From Planctomycetota bacterium (lineage in GTDB: Bacteria > Planctomycetota > Phycisphaerae > Sedimentisphaerales > Anaerobacaceae): DNA of 12,247 nt. The stretch spans positions 1 through 12,247 of the forward strand of contig JAGLNB010000221.1 in assembly GCA_023139715.1 (NCBI GenBank). The letters are read 5' to 3'. Position numbers and translations under genes: made by a program. A model generated the notes under the pieces. It did not search any database. It worked only from the letters and a program-made list of their open reading frames with translations, and was not told the origin of the DNA. Shown here piece by piece: positions 1 through 6,610 of the stretch (the stretch's first letter is position 1; every line of letters begins with the position of its first letter).

Positions 1-76
1 TGGCTACAAACCGATGGTGGATTTTAAGCAGGGCCTCGAAAAAGCCATCGACTGGTACCGCAATAATCTGCTTTAG
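1..76 (+). CDS. NAD-dependent nucleotide-sugar epimerase/dehydratase, C-terminal end only
   Basis: Only the last 24 codons are in the window, read in the frame starting at base 2 and ending at TAG 74-76. They encode GYKPMVDFKQGLEKAIDWYRNN plus LL. The pattern G-Y-x-P-x-V-x-F-xx-G-L-xx-x-I-x-W-Y-xx-N is the usual C-terminus of extended short-chain dehydrogenases acting on sugar nucleotides (UDP-glucose 4-epimerase, UDP-glucuronate decarboxylase and dTDP-glucose 4,6-dehydratase types). The catalytic part lies outside the window, so the substrate cannot be told. These enzymes are cytosolic and supply precursors for surface polysaccharide. There is no terminator hairpin directly after the stop. 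Confidence 0.7.
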   Translation, partial: GYKPMVDFKQGLEKAIDWYRNNLL

Positions 77-160
77 GCGATACTGATTGCTGATTGTTTT
101 TGCAGAGCTACACAGTACTATTGCATATACCCTATCATAAAAATAAGGGGATAGGTAACT

Positions 161-529
161 GTGGTTATATACAATAAGCGTTATACTGAAAAAGTGTTTA
201 GCAGATATATTCTGCTTAGTATAATTTTTCTGTTCGCCGTTTGTTGTCTCAGTAATTTCTCTATTGCTGTTGAAGGCGGTTGCGGCTTTGTTTCCAAAGA
301 AGGCATAGCCAACGGTTGGTGTTTTGAAACAGACAGGACACAAGTCAGAGTTACTGCTGTGATGGATAATATTTTTCGCATAACGGCTGTTCCTATAGGT
401 TCGGCTTTGCCCGGCGAAAACAGTACTTTTATCGCACCGGTTACTCAGCCGGCTTTTTCCTCGTGCAACGAAAGAGCAGGACGAGATGTTCAAGCTGTTA
501 AAAAAGGCCTACATCGATGCCCGCTATAA
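161..529 (+). pseudogene. Truncated secreted protein, N-terminal part resembling a GH31-type glycosidase
   Basis: The GTG start at 161 is preceded by purine-rich AAGGGGATAGGT, a plausible ribosome site. Residues about 15-37 form a clear signal peptide: a basic start, then the hydrophobic run LLSIIFLFAVCCL, then a probable cut near SIA-VEGG. Residues 40-95 (TDRTQVRVTAVMDNIFRITAVP and following) look like the N-terminal beta-sandwich strands of family 31 glycosidases, which carry a similar 'arvrV...dniiRVt..p.g' pattern. That match is weak and from memory. After roughly residue 97 the reading frame becomes low-complexity and Cys/Arg-rich. The DNA there encodes a HEPN protein tail in the next frame. 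A full-length family member would be over 600 residues, so this is read as a decayed gene cut by a deletion or rearrangement near 445-455. An expressed 122-aa secreted peptide remains possible. Confidence 0.5.
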
Positions 530-641
530 AAAGGAATACAAGATTACAAAGAAGCAATTGGAGTATTTAGCGGCGAGAGTGAAGAAACTTCAGAAGTTAA
601 CAAGAACAGTTTGCAGGGAGAAAATAGAGAGTTTTGGGTAA
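453..641 (+). pseudogene. 3' remnant of a HEPN-domain protein gene
   Basis: In the third plus frame, from about 453 to TAA 639-641, the DNA encodes LFPRATKEQDEMFKLL, then KKAYIDARYKKEYKITKK, and ends in VCREKIESF-G. This closely follows the C-terminal half of pfam05168-type HEPN proteins: a lysine-rich helix, the AYIDARY block, the Y-x-I-T turn, a long amphipathic helix, and a terminal C-x-E-K-I motif. Such proteins usually sit beside a minimal nucleotidyltransferase (MNT) as a toxin-antitoxin-like pair. Here the N-terminal helices, including the 'tHdL' region, are missing, and no MNT gene is nearby. The frame is offset by one from the signal-peptide gene that runs into it. The only internal ATG (485) would give about 51 aa, probably not a functional domain. 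The conserved reading frame suggests the loss is fairly recent. Confidence 0.65.
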
Positions 642-672
642 CACTTGTATTGTTTCCTCAGAAGTTGAAAGT

Positions 673-1428
673 CTATAAGTCTTCTCGCCCCAGAACTGAA
701 TTTATGAATTCAACCGTATTATCATATATCGCTTGAATATACTCCGGCCAATTTTCATAAGAACTTTTGAATAAGCTTTCGAAAGCTGCACTATACAATT
801 GAGGCGATACAGGGCCATCAACTTTAAAATTCGCTTTATGGGGAAGTACCCAATTGAAAACCCACAATTTTTCTTTTCTTATTTTACATTCATATTTAAC
901 TGGGATGATCCTTTGCTCAATCACCGACGTAGCAAAAGATTTAATAGGATTTTTGTAATAACGCTCAGCTACTTCATCATCAACTATAATCCCAGACCAT
1001 TGAGCGCTTTGGCCTAATTCGTATGCCCTAATTAAAGTGGGGCCACAAAAAAGGTTTTTCTCAAAGTTGCATTTGAAAGCACCATATGAAATTCCTCCCC
1101 TGAGGGGAACACATCGATGCAACGACTTTGCAAAAAAATGAGCGATTGCAATTAAAATGCGATGTAAATCTTCAACGGTATTTTCCATAGTAAATATGAG
1201 GACGCTATCAGAAAAATTAGTTGCCATTATACGATCATTGTTAGACTTAATAATTATTTGGTTGGGAGTCTTAACAAACAGGTTTAAACTATCCTCCATC
1301 GAAACACGTAAATCCTCTAAAGCTCCCCAAGCCTCATCAATATCTCTTTTGGTAGCTTCTTTGAACCCAAGCATATCAAAAAAAGCAACGTACCTCATAT
1401 TTGAAGTGTCTTTATTCATCCACTGCAC
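673..1428 (-). CDS. Solo class III nucleotide-cyclase-like protein (Pycsar-cyclase-like)
   Basis: The protein is 251 aa from the GTG at 1428. ATGs at 1419 and 1398 are alternative starts, and the best purine stretch (ATAGGG at 1431-1436) is too close to decide. The fold signature is that of class III nucleotidyl cyclases: VAFFDMLGF with metal-type Asp18, FSDSVLIF with a second metal-type Asp74, then PLRGGISYG at 108-116, and CGPTLIRAYELGQ followed by WSGIIVDD at 128-151. The same arrangement (F-x-D-x-L-G-F, F-S-D-S, R-G-G/A-I) occurs in the Pycsar anti-phage cyclases that make cCMP or cUMP, and in many uncharacterised solo relatives. There is no signal peptide or membrane segment, so it should be cytosolic. 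No effector gene (PycTM or TIR type) lies next to it: downstream are HEPN and glycosidase remnants, upstream an unrelated plus-strand gene. The cyclase-like fold is well supported. The product nucleotide and the defence role are inference. Confidence 0.7.
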   Translation of the reverse strand: MQWMNKDTSNMRYVAFFDMLGFKEATKRDIDEAWGALEDLRVSMEDSLNLFVKTPNQIIIKSNNDRIMATNFSDSVLIFTMENTVEDLHRILIAIAHFFAKSLHRCVPLRGGISYGAFKCNFEKNLFCGPTLIRAYELGQSAQWSGIIVDDEVAERYYKNPIKSFATSVIEQRIIPVKYECKIRKEKLWVFNWVLPHKANFKVDGPVSPQLYSAAFESLFKSSYENWPEYIQAIYDNTVEFINSVLGREDL

Positions 1429-1465
1429 ACCCTATGGAAAACTGCGTTCATTGTCAAAGAAAACA

Positions 1466-1493
1466 TTGAATTAACGTCGCGAATTCGTATAAT
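1466..1493 (+). promoter_or_regulatory. sigma70-like promoter for the 134-aa gene
   Basis: TTGAAT (1466-1471) and a perfect TATAAT (1488-1493) are 16 bases apart on the plus strand. Transcription would start near 1500 and give a leader of about 137 bases before the ATG at 1637. That leader contains the REP-like palindromes. Confidence 0.5.
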
Positions 1494-1514
1494 TACAACA
1501 CAAAAGATTGGGTA

Positions 1515-1585
1515 CTCCTTCGTCCCTTAGGGGCTACTTGGCAGCAAGCTATGGAGGACAGGTGAGTCCTTCGACTGGCTCAGGA
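1515..1585 (+). repeat. REP-like palindromic elements, two adjacent units
   Basis: The first unit runs from CTCCTTCG (1515-1522) to CTATGGAGGACAGG (1549-1562), with CTCC and GGAG as the matching ends. The second unit, TCCTTCGACTGGCTCAGGA (1567-1585), has TCCT and AGGA ends. Both resemble short palindromes of the 'CTTCG...GGAGGACA' and 'CCTTCGACAAGCTCAGG' kinds, which occur in many copies between genes in a wide range of bacterial genomes. That likeness is recalled, not computed. They lie between the predicted promoter at 1466-1493 and the ribosome site of the following gene, so they would be transcribed in its leader. Confidence 0.5.
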
Positions 1586-1636
1586 TAAATATTGAAGAAG
1601 CAACGGGGACTTTTTATACAGAAAGGAACAAAACAG

Positions 1637-2041
1637 ATGAGTTGGTTTTCTAAGCTTTTCGGTGGGCCTAAACAATCCTCTGATGCTAGACGACAAGAGG
1701 AGCCACAGAAGTTTCCCGCATGGCTACAACAACAAAGCGATGATATCTCAATTCAGGATGCTCTCGACAAATACATCGACACATATATACCTGTTGAACA
1801 AATCGATGATGTGCCAAAGGATTTGGCAAAACAAAGAGTAGAAATTGCTTTGCTTGAACAACTTGCCACAAAGTATGGTGAGTCCGTATCTCCGGAATTC
1901 AACGACTTACTTTTCCATAAGAAGATTGCGCTTCAGATGGGTGAGGACGGTTTCCAGATGAAATGTAAATCTCAAAAAGCCATTCGAGAAGCGATGCGTC
2001 GTGCAAATTCGTCAAATCAACCTCCCAATAGCATAGCATAA
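1637..2041 (+). CDS. Hypothetical 134-aa protein
   Basis: The ATG at 1637 is chosen because AGAAAGGA (1620-1627) lies about nine bases upstream and the protein then begins MSWFSKLFGG, a typical short amphipathic N-terminus. A longer frame opens at 1592 but has no ribosome site. No family is recognised. Residues 1-10 are hydrophobic-aromatic, and residues 11-35 are polar and probably disordered. Residues 37-120 are likely mostly helical, with an acidic stretch (about 38-62), an alanine/leucine-rich helix and a basic segment near 110-123. The tail is Asn/Pro/Ser-rich. There is no signal peptide, membrane span or metal motif. It has its own promoter (1466-1493) and stands alone between the cyclase-like gene and the convergent lipoprotein gene. 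The clean start, ribosome site and promoter support a real gene. Confidence 0.6.
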   Translation: MSWFSKLFGGPKQSSDARRQEEPQKFPAWLQQQSDDISIQDALDKYIDTYIPVEQIDDVPKDLAKQRVEIALLEQLATKYGESVSPEFNDLLFHKKIALQMGEDGFQMKCKSQKAIREAMRRANSSNQPPNSIA

Positions 2042-2121
2042 AAGTCAACTGATTTCGTGGCTAAGGTCTGCACAAAAGCAGGAGTTGGAAGTTGTCCGGC
2101 CATATTTCGTTTTTCGAGGCA

Positions 2122-2137
2122 CGTGTCCCGGGCCACG
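2122..2137. repeat. GC-rich palindrome between convergent genes
   Basis: CGTG (2122-2125) and CACG (2134-2137) flank the centre CCCGGG (2127-2132), in a region much richer in GC than its surroundings. It lies between the 3' ends of two convergent genes. There is no U-tract on either side, so it is not a convincing terminator. It could be a further REP-like relic. Confidence 0.3.
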
Positions 2138-2149
2138 AGATACAATTTA

Positions 2150-2548
2150 CTAAAGCTGCTGTTTTAGCTTTTCTGCATCTTTTATAAGTTCTTGCCTTTG
2201 TGGCTCTTTTACAGGAGCCAGTTCAAACGTCCATTCGTAAGAATCAACAATTCTTCTCGGATTCAATACGCTGGCAAAAAAATCAAATGGGAATTTATCG
2301 TACCATGGGGCTTTAAGCTGTCGATGTGTTTGCAGTGTTTCATAACCCTGTTTTTGAATTCTTACGCCGTAATCGCCATACCACTCAAACGAAACTGTAA
2401 CAGGAGATGTTCCTATCTCTTCATCGTTTAATATTACCAACGCCTCTTGTGGATTTGTATTGATTGTTAATTTTCGCTCAACACAGCCGCCAAGCACTAA
2501 AGCAATCAAGCCAAAAGTTATTAAGACAGACAGATTGTATTTTCCCAT
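2150..2548 (-). CDS. PEGA-domain lipoprotein
   Basis: The start is the ATG at 2548, because AAGGAAA lies about seven bases upstream; in-frame upstream starts lack such a site. The 132-aa product begins MGKYNLSV, has a hydrophobic segment at 8-19, and a lipobox L19-G20-G21-C22, so it should be lipidated at Cys22 and membrane-anchored. Residues 25-75 carry a PEGA repeat pattern: KLTINTNPQEALVILNDEEI, GTSPVTVSF, then YGVRIQKQGYE. PEGA domains are small extracytoplasmic beta domains of surface proteins. Residues 80-110 are conserved-looking and aromatic (APWYDKFPFDFF, DSYEWTFEL), and the C-terminus is a charged helix. It follows the subtilase gene on the same strand with a 90-base gap but has its own TATAAT box. 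Its precise function is unknown. Confidence 0.8.
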   Translation of the reverse strand: MGKYNLSVLITFGLIALVLGGCVERKLTINTNPQEALVILNDEEIGTSPVTVSFEWYGDYGVRIQKQGYETLQTHRQLKAPWYDKFPFDFFASVLNPRRIVDSYEWTFELAPVKEPQRQELIKDAEKLKQQL

Positions 2549-2579
2549 AGCCAATTTCCTTAAAAGATTTACAGCGAAC

Positions 2580-2608
2580 ATTATAAGCAACAAGGCAAAC
2601 AGGCGAAA
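2580..2608 (-). promoter_or_regulatory. Candidate promoter of the PEGA lipoprotein gene
   Basis: On the minus strand a perfect TATAAT occupies 2585-2580. The -35 position, 17 bases away (2608-2603), reads TTTCGC and is poor. The start would fall near 2573, giving a leader of about 25 bases. This would let the lipoprotein be expressed independently of the subtilase gene upstream. Confidence 0.4.
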
Positions 2609-2638
2609 GCGTAAAGTTTGTTTTTATAGCAGATGAAT

Positions 2639-4300
2639 TTATTCGGGCTGCTGATAGTAGGCGGGGTCTGTTTCGAGCCAATTACTGACAAATGCGGCGA
2701 AATCCAGCATATTTGTAATGCCGTCTTCAATTAAGTCTGTTTCATCATTTTCTGTTAGCCATTGGTAAGCGAGTGTGGTTAGGTCTTCATAATCGACTAT
2801 GTAATCAGCTGGTAAAAAATCACCAGAAATTAAAGGATAAAGCTCAAAGGCCAATCCATAACTAGCAGTTTCACCATTGTCTGAATTGTTTACCACTTTT
2901 ATTGTGTAATTGCCGCTTTCATCGAGCAGGATATCGCATTTTTCAAGATTGTTATTGGGGTCAAGCCCATTATTTTCCTCACTGAAGATAGCAATGTTTG
3001 GCTCGTTTGGCTGATATACTTCCAAGTCAAGGTTAGCCAAATACGCATCCAGTTCGCCAGCATCTATTTTGCCGTTTGGCGGCTTACTCTCTGTCCATTC
3101 TATTCGGCGGTTCCAGTTGAGCGTAGCTATCAGCCGGCAATTGCTTTGCGCGCTTATTGTATAAATGTGTTCGCTATTTGGCTCGACAGTCCCGAATGCC
3201 CAGCCCTTTTGCTCTGCTGTGTTTACGTCCGGTGTAATTTGGTTTGCGTCGAGTAGTTCGTGCGCTCTTAGGCAATTTATTCTGCCGTAGCCGCGTTGCG
3301 GATGCCATGTGTTATTCGGGTCAGCCGGATTTGTCTGACTGCCGGATTTGTCGAGGATGTTTGGAAAGGCAGAGTTAATTATGACCGCTTTTATGACTTC
3401 GTTTTTATTATCGTTTGGCTCAATTGTGGTATCTGCCAAGCTAAGCAGAAGAGCCGCTATTCCTGCTGTATGCGGCGTTGAGAGACTGGTAGCTCCATCA
3501 GCAGCTGTCCATTCGTACCAGCTTGTATCGCTGCCGCCGCTTGGCATCGTCTGATTTTGTGATGGGGCAACGATATCCGGCTTTCGCCTGCCGTCAGCTG
3601 TTGGCCCGGAACCGCTTGAACTGCCGACTTTTAGATAAATATCTGGCTCGGTTACTATAAGTCCTCCGGTAGTTATGCCGTTATATCCATCGCCGAATAT
3701 ATCGACCTGCGAGCCGCTGTTGCCGGCTGGAATTGCAAATATGGCATTATGTGCATAAGCGTAGTAATCGTAAATTATCGTCCATTGCGTCTGGCCATCG
3801 CCTTCTGCACCGAGTGATGCACCGGTTGCGACAACTCTGCAATCGTCATTTATTACAAGCTGTTCAAGTGCGTTACTGAGGTAGCTGTAGTAAACATTGT
3901 TATTGTCATCAGCTATTCTTGCACTGTAAATATCCGATTCTGGCGCAACGCCGATATCATTTGGATTTGATGATATACCGCCTCTGCTTGCGATGATTCC
4001 GGCAACCCACGTATCATGGCTTGTAACCGTAATGCCTTCGCCGCTGAAATCATAGCTGAATGCGTGTGATACGCCGTTGACATCCTTGAATGCCTCGTGA
4101 GTAGTTCTTGTATTCCTCGATGATATTAATCCGACATTGACATCCTGGCCGGCAAAGCCAAGTTCGTGGACAGCTTGTGCATTTGAGCCGTCAGAATCTG
4201 TTGATTCAGTTAGACCATAGCTGCTCTGCGGCGACAAAGCCGCGACAGCGATTATACAAAATATCAGTGCGCAAAAATATCTTTGCACATTACCCTCCAT
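2639..4300 (-). CDS. Secreted subtilisin-like (S8) protein lacking the catalytic Asp, with dockerin-like tail
   Basis: 553 aa from the ATG at 4300. A GTG at 4288 (codon 5) is equally likely, because GGAGGG sits four bases before it. Signal peptide at 1-29. The subtilase domain (about 45-350) shows the His motif S-H95-D-T-W-V-A-G, the oxyanion Asn in PAGN194SG, and the Ser motif A-T-S272-L-S-T-P-H-T-A-G. The strand that normally carries the catalytic Asp (V-x-V-I-D-T-G) reads V-N-V-G-L-I-S60-S, so the Asp is Ser. The usual H-G-T is H-D-T. Residues 363-488 form a beta domain like those after bacterial subtilases (pre-peptidase C-terminal or P-domain type). Residues 493-545 are two degenerate dockerin-like units. 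It should be exported. It may be a weak protease, use another acid, or be a non-catalytic binding protein. The PEGA lipoprotein gene follows on the same strand. Confidence 0.85.
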   Translation of the reverse strand: MEGNVQRYFCALIFCIIAVAALSPQSSYGLTESTDSDGSNAQAVHELGFAGQDVNVGLISSRNTRTTHEAFKDVNGVSHAFSYDFSGEGITVTSHDTWVAGIIASRGGISSNPNDIGVAPESDIYSARIADDNNNVYYSYLSNALEQLVINDDCRVVATGASLGAEGDGQTQWTIIYDYYAYAHNAIFAIPAGNSGSQVDIFGDGYNGITTGGLIVTEPDIYLKVGSSSGSGPTADGRRKPDIVAPSQNQTMPSGGSDTSWYEWTAADGATSLSTPHTAGIAALLLSLADTTIEPNDNKNEVIKAVIINSAFPNILDKSGSQTNPADPNNTWHPQRGYGRINCLRAHELLDANQITPDVNTAEQKGWAFGTVEPNSEHIYTISAQSNCRLIATLNWNRRIEWTESKPPNGKIDAGELDAYLANLDLEVYQPNEPNIAIFSEENNGLDPNNNLEKCDILLDESGNYTIKVVNNSDNGETASYGLAFELYPLISGDFLPADYIVDYEDLTTLAYQWLTENDETDLIEDGITNMLDFAAFVSNWLETDPAYYQQPE

Positions 4301-4323
4301 CTACAAAATTACTATAGAACACC

Positions 4324-4332
4324 ATTATAACA
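4324..4332 (-). promoter_or_regulatory. Extended -10 promoter of the subtilase gene
   Basis: The minus strand reads TGTTATAAT at 4332-4324, a perfect TGn-TATAAT extended -10. The expected -35 position is an A-run and is not a consensus, which an extended -10 tolerates. Transcription would start near 4317, about 17-29 bases before the two candidate start codons. The inverted repeat at 4343-4365 overlaps the -35 region. Confidence 0.55.
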
Positions 4333-4342
4333 TATTGTAAGT

Positions 4343-4365
4343 CAACTTTTTTGCGGAAAAAGTTG
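4343..4365. repeat. Perfect 9-bp inverted repeat in the divergent region
   Basis: CAACTTTTT (4343-4351) and AAAAAGTTG (4357-4365) are exact reverse complements around TGCGG. The repeat lies just upstream of the subtilase promoter and about 100 bases from the pheT -35 box. With no T-tract after it on either strand it is more like an operator or structural dyad than a terminator. Confidence 0.45.
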
Positions 4366-4457
4366 TCAGCTTAAATATTTGATTGGTTTTGGTTTTTTCA
4401 GTGGCTAAATCGCCTGATTATAGGGCTTTTGGCTAAAAAAACAGCAAGTCAAAATCG

Positions 4458-4486
4458 TTGACAGCGGCACTGTTCAAAGGTAAGGT
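4458..4486 (+). promoter_or_regulatory. Candidate promoter of pheT
   Basis: A perfect TTGACA (4458-4463) is followed after 17 bases by TAAGGT (4481-4486), a weak -10 matching 3 of 6 positions. The start would be near 4493, giving a leader of about 33 bases. No T-box, leader peptide with Phe codons or attenuator hairpin is seen. Confidence 0.4.
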
Positions 4487-4525
4487 ATTGAAAAATCAGA
4501 TTTTATTTTTTTAGTGGTGCTTTTT

Positions 4526-6550
4526 ATGAAAATTTTACTTAGCTGGCTGAATGATTACATTACAACAGGTCTTACTGCCGAAGAGATTGCCGATACTCTC
4601 AGCGATTTGGGTTTTCCCTGCGAATCGATAGAGCATATTGGTGATGGTGATGCAGTTATTGACATTGAAATAACGAGCAATCGTGGCGATTGTCTTGGAT
4701 ACATCGGCGTTGCTCGTGAATTGTCAACTGTAACCAATGCCAAGCTGAAAATGCCAGAGGTCAACTTGGATGAGTCTTCAAAAACTGCATCTGAATTTAT
4801 AACTGTCGAAATAAACCAGCCGGATTTATGTAATCGCTACACAGCGAGAATTATCGAAGGCGTAAAAATTGCTCCTTCTCCGGACTGGCTGCGAAATCGT
4901 TTGGAAACAGTTGGTATGCGAAGCGTTAATAATGTGGTTGATACGACAAATTATGTGATGCTTGAGACCGGCCAGCCGCCGCACGCATTTGATTTTGCAA
5001 AAATAAATGAAGGAAAAATAATAGTTAGAAAAGCTGAAGCTGGTGAGAAATTGACAAGCATTGATGGAAGTCAGTGCAAGCTTGAGCCGGATATGTTAAT
5101 TATCGCTGATGCCAAATGTCCCGTAGCGATAGCTGGTGTTATGGGCGGAGCCGAGACGGAAGTTGGCGAATCTACAACTACTGTTCTTCTTGAAGATGCT
5201 CATTTTCAGCCGCTCAGCGTTCGCACAACAAGCCGCAAACTTTGCCTTGCTTCGGATGCTTCATTTAGATTTGAACGAACGGTTGATGTTGAGATGATAG
5301 ATTTTGCTTCGCAGCGGACGGCTCAATTAATTACGCAGGTGGCCGGCGGCAAAGTGGCCGGAGGCGTAGTTGATATTTATCCCAAAAAACCAGAGCAAAA
5401 AAAAGTAACACTTCGCATTTCGCGTTTGAACAAATTGCTTGGCATTGAAATTGCTGCGTCAGATGCGATGAAAATTTTATCCGATTTGGGTTTTGCTCCG
5501 CAGCTTAAAGATGATTTAGTAACGTGTGTTGCTGCAAGCTGGCGAAGCGATGTTTATCGCGAAGTTGATTTGATTGAGGAAGTTGCACGGGTTTGGGGCT
5601 ATTGCAAAGTGCCAAGCAAAAGCAAAATCGAAATTGAGGTAGTTGCTGTAAATGCTCATCAGAAATTAGTTGAATCAATAGGCAAATATCTTGCCAGTGG
5701 CGGTTTTTATGAAACGGTTAATGTGAGTTTTGTTGACAAAACCACAGCTGAACTTTTTACGAAAAATGATGTTGATGGGCATTTATGTGTAAAAGATGTT
5801 TCTCGTAAAAGTGCAAACCTGCTTCGCCAAACCTTGATTAGTTCTTTGCTTGGTGTTTTTAAAACCAATATAAATGCAGGCAATCAGCCGTGCAGAATAT
5901 TTGAGATTGCAGATACGTTTATTAAGTCAGTGGCTGCAAAATCGGGTAGTAAATTTATTGAGAAAACCCAGCTTGCTCTTGTTTGTGATAGTGATTTTAG
6001 ATTTCTAAGCGGAGTTGTTGAGGGTTTAATAAAAGATGTTGCAGGCGACGTGGAAATTATTTTCAGGCCTGTCGATTTGATATGGGCACAAGCTGGAGCT
6101 GAAATTTTAATCAATGGAGATGTGATTGGCACGGCCGGCGTTGTAAATGAAACGGTGATAGATAAATTCGACTTAAAAACTACCAAGCCCTGTGCTGCTG
6201 AATTGGACTTTGCAAAACTAATGTCCTTGCAATGTGGCGCAGCGAAGATTAAACCAATCCCTCGTTTTCCTGCAATTGAGCGGGACCTGTCGATTATTGT
6301 TGATGAAGAAATTTGCTGGGCAGATATTGCTTTGGCGGCAAATCAAGCGGCAAGTTCGCAATTAGAGGATATTGGGTTTATTGGAATCTATCGCGGCAAA
6401 GGCATTGAAGCGAGCAAAAAGAGCGTTACGCTTTCTCTGCGTTTTAGAGATGAAGATGGTACGCTAACTCACGAAGTGGTTGACGGTTTTGAATCTGCAA
6501 TAGTTGATAGTTTGGCCAAATCTGTTGCAGCGGTGATTCGCACAGTTTAG
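4526..6550 (+). CDS. pheT: Phenylalanyl-tRNA synthetase beta subunit, short form without the N-terminal tRNA-binding domain
   Basis: The beta subunit of the alpha2-beta2 enzyme that charges tRNA-Phe in the cytosol. The ATG at 4526 gives MKILLSWLNDYI, the family's normal start. The frame opens 12 bases earlier at GTG codons. At 674 aa it is over 100 residues shorter than typical bacterial PheT (about 795). Residues 1-38 (first part of B1) run almost directly into DAVIDIEITSNRGDCLGYIG (42-61), so the inserted EMAPII/Trbp111-like tRNA-binding domain is absent. Then come the B3/B4 editing domain (about 103-283, with NNVVDTTNYVMLETGQPPHAFD at 135-156), B5 (about 292-365, with R-S-D-V-xx-E-V-D-L-I-E-E-V-A-R), the catalytic-like core domain (about 375-570), and the FDX-ACB anticodon-binding domain (580-672, starting RFPAIERDLS). 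pheS, usually directly upstream, is not in the window. It is convergent with trkA. Confidence 0.95.
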   Translation: MKILLSWLNDYITTGLTAEEIADTLSDLGFPCESIEHIGDGDAVIDIEITSNRGDCLGYIGVARELSTVTNAKLKMPEVNLDESSKTASEFITVEINQPDLCNRYTARIIEGVKIAPSPDWLRNRLETVGMRSVNNVVDTTNYVMLETGQPPHAFDFAKINEGKIIVRKAEAGEKLTSIDGSQCKLEPDMLIIADAKCPVAIAGVMGGAETEVGESTTTVLLEDAHFQPLSVRTTSRKLCLASDASFRFERTVDVEMIDFASQRTAQLITQVAGGKVAGGVVDIYPKKPEQKKVTLRISRLNKLLGIEIAASDAMKILSDLGFAPQLKDDLVTCVAASWRSDVYREVDLIEEVARVWGYCKVPSKSKIEIEVVAVNAHQKLVESIGKYLASGGFYETVNVSFVDKTTAELFTKNDVDGHLCVKDVSRKSANLLRQTLISSLLGVFKTNINAGNQPCRIFEIADTFIKSVAAKSGSKFIEKTQLALVCDSDFRFLSGVVEGLIKDVAGDVEIIFRPVDLIWAQAGAEILINGDVIGTAGVVNETVIDKFDLKTTKPCAAELDFAKLMSLQCGAAKIKPIPRFPAIERDLSIIVDEEICWADIALAANQAASSQLEDIGFIGIYRGKGIEASKKSVTLSLRFRDEDGTLTHEVVDGFESAIVDSLAKSVAAVIRTV

Positions 6551-6610
6551 CACTAAGAACAGATTTGTTTTTTATCACAATTTTTTCTGTCGGTTATTTC
6601 TGATTTATAT

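Noticed and set aside
161..641. Intact HEPN toxin or MNT-HEPN toxin-antitoxin pair
   Set aside because: Only the C-terminal helices of the HEPN protein remain, no start codon with a ribosome site is in its frame at the 5' end, and no nucleotidyltransferase gene is present.
673..1428. Complete two-gene Pycsar operon
   Set aside because: No cyclic-nucleotide-binding membrane or TIR effector gene lies on either side within the window, so only the cyclase-like gene is claimed.
4366..4525. T-box or Phe leader-peptide attenuator upstream of pheT
   Set aside because: There is no GGGTGGnACCGCG-type T-box sequence, no short Phe-rich reading frame and no terminator hairpin in the short leader.
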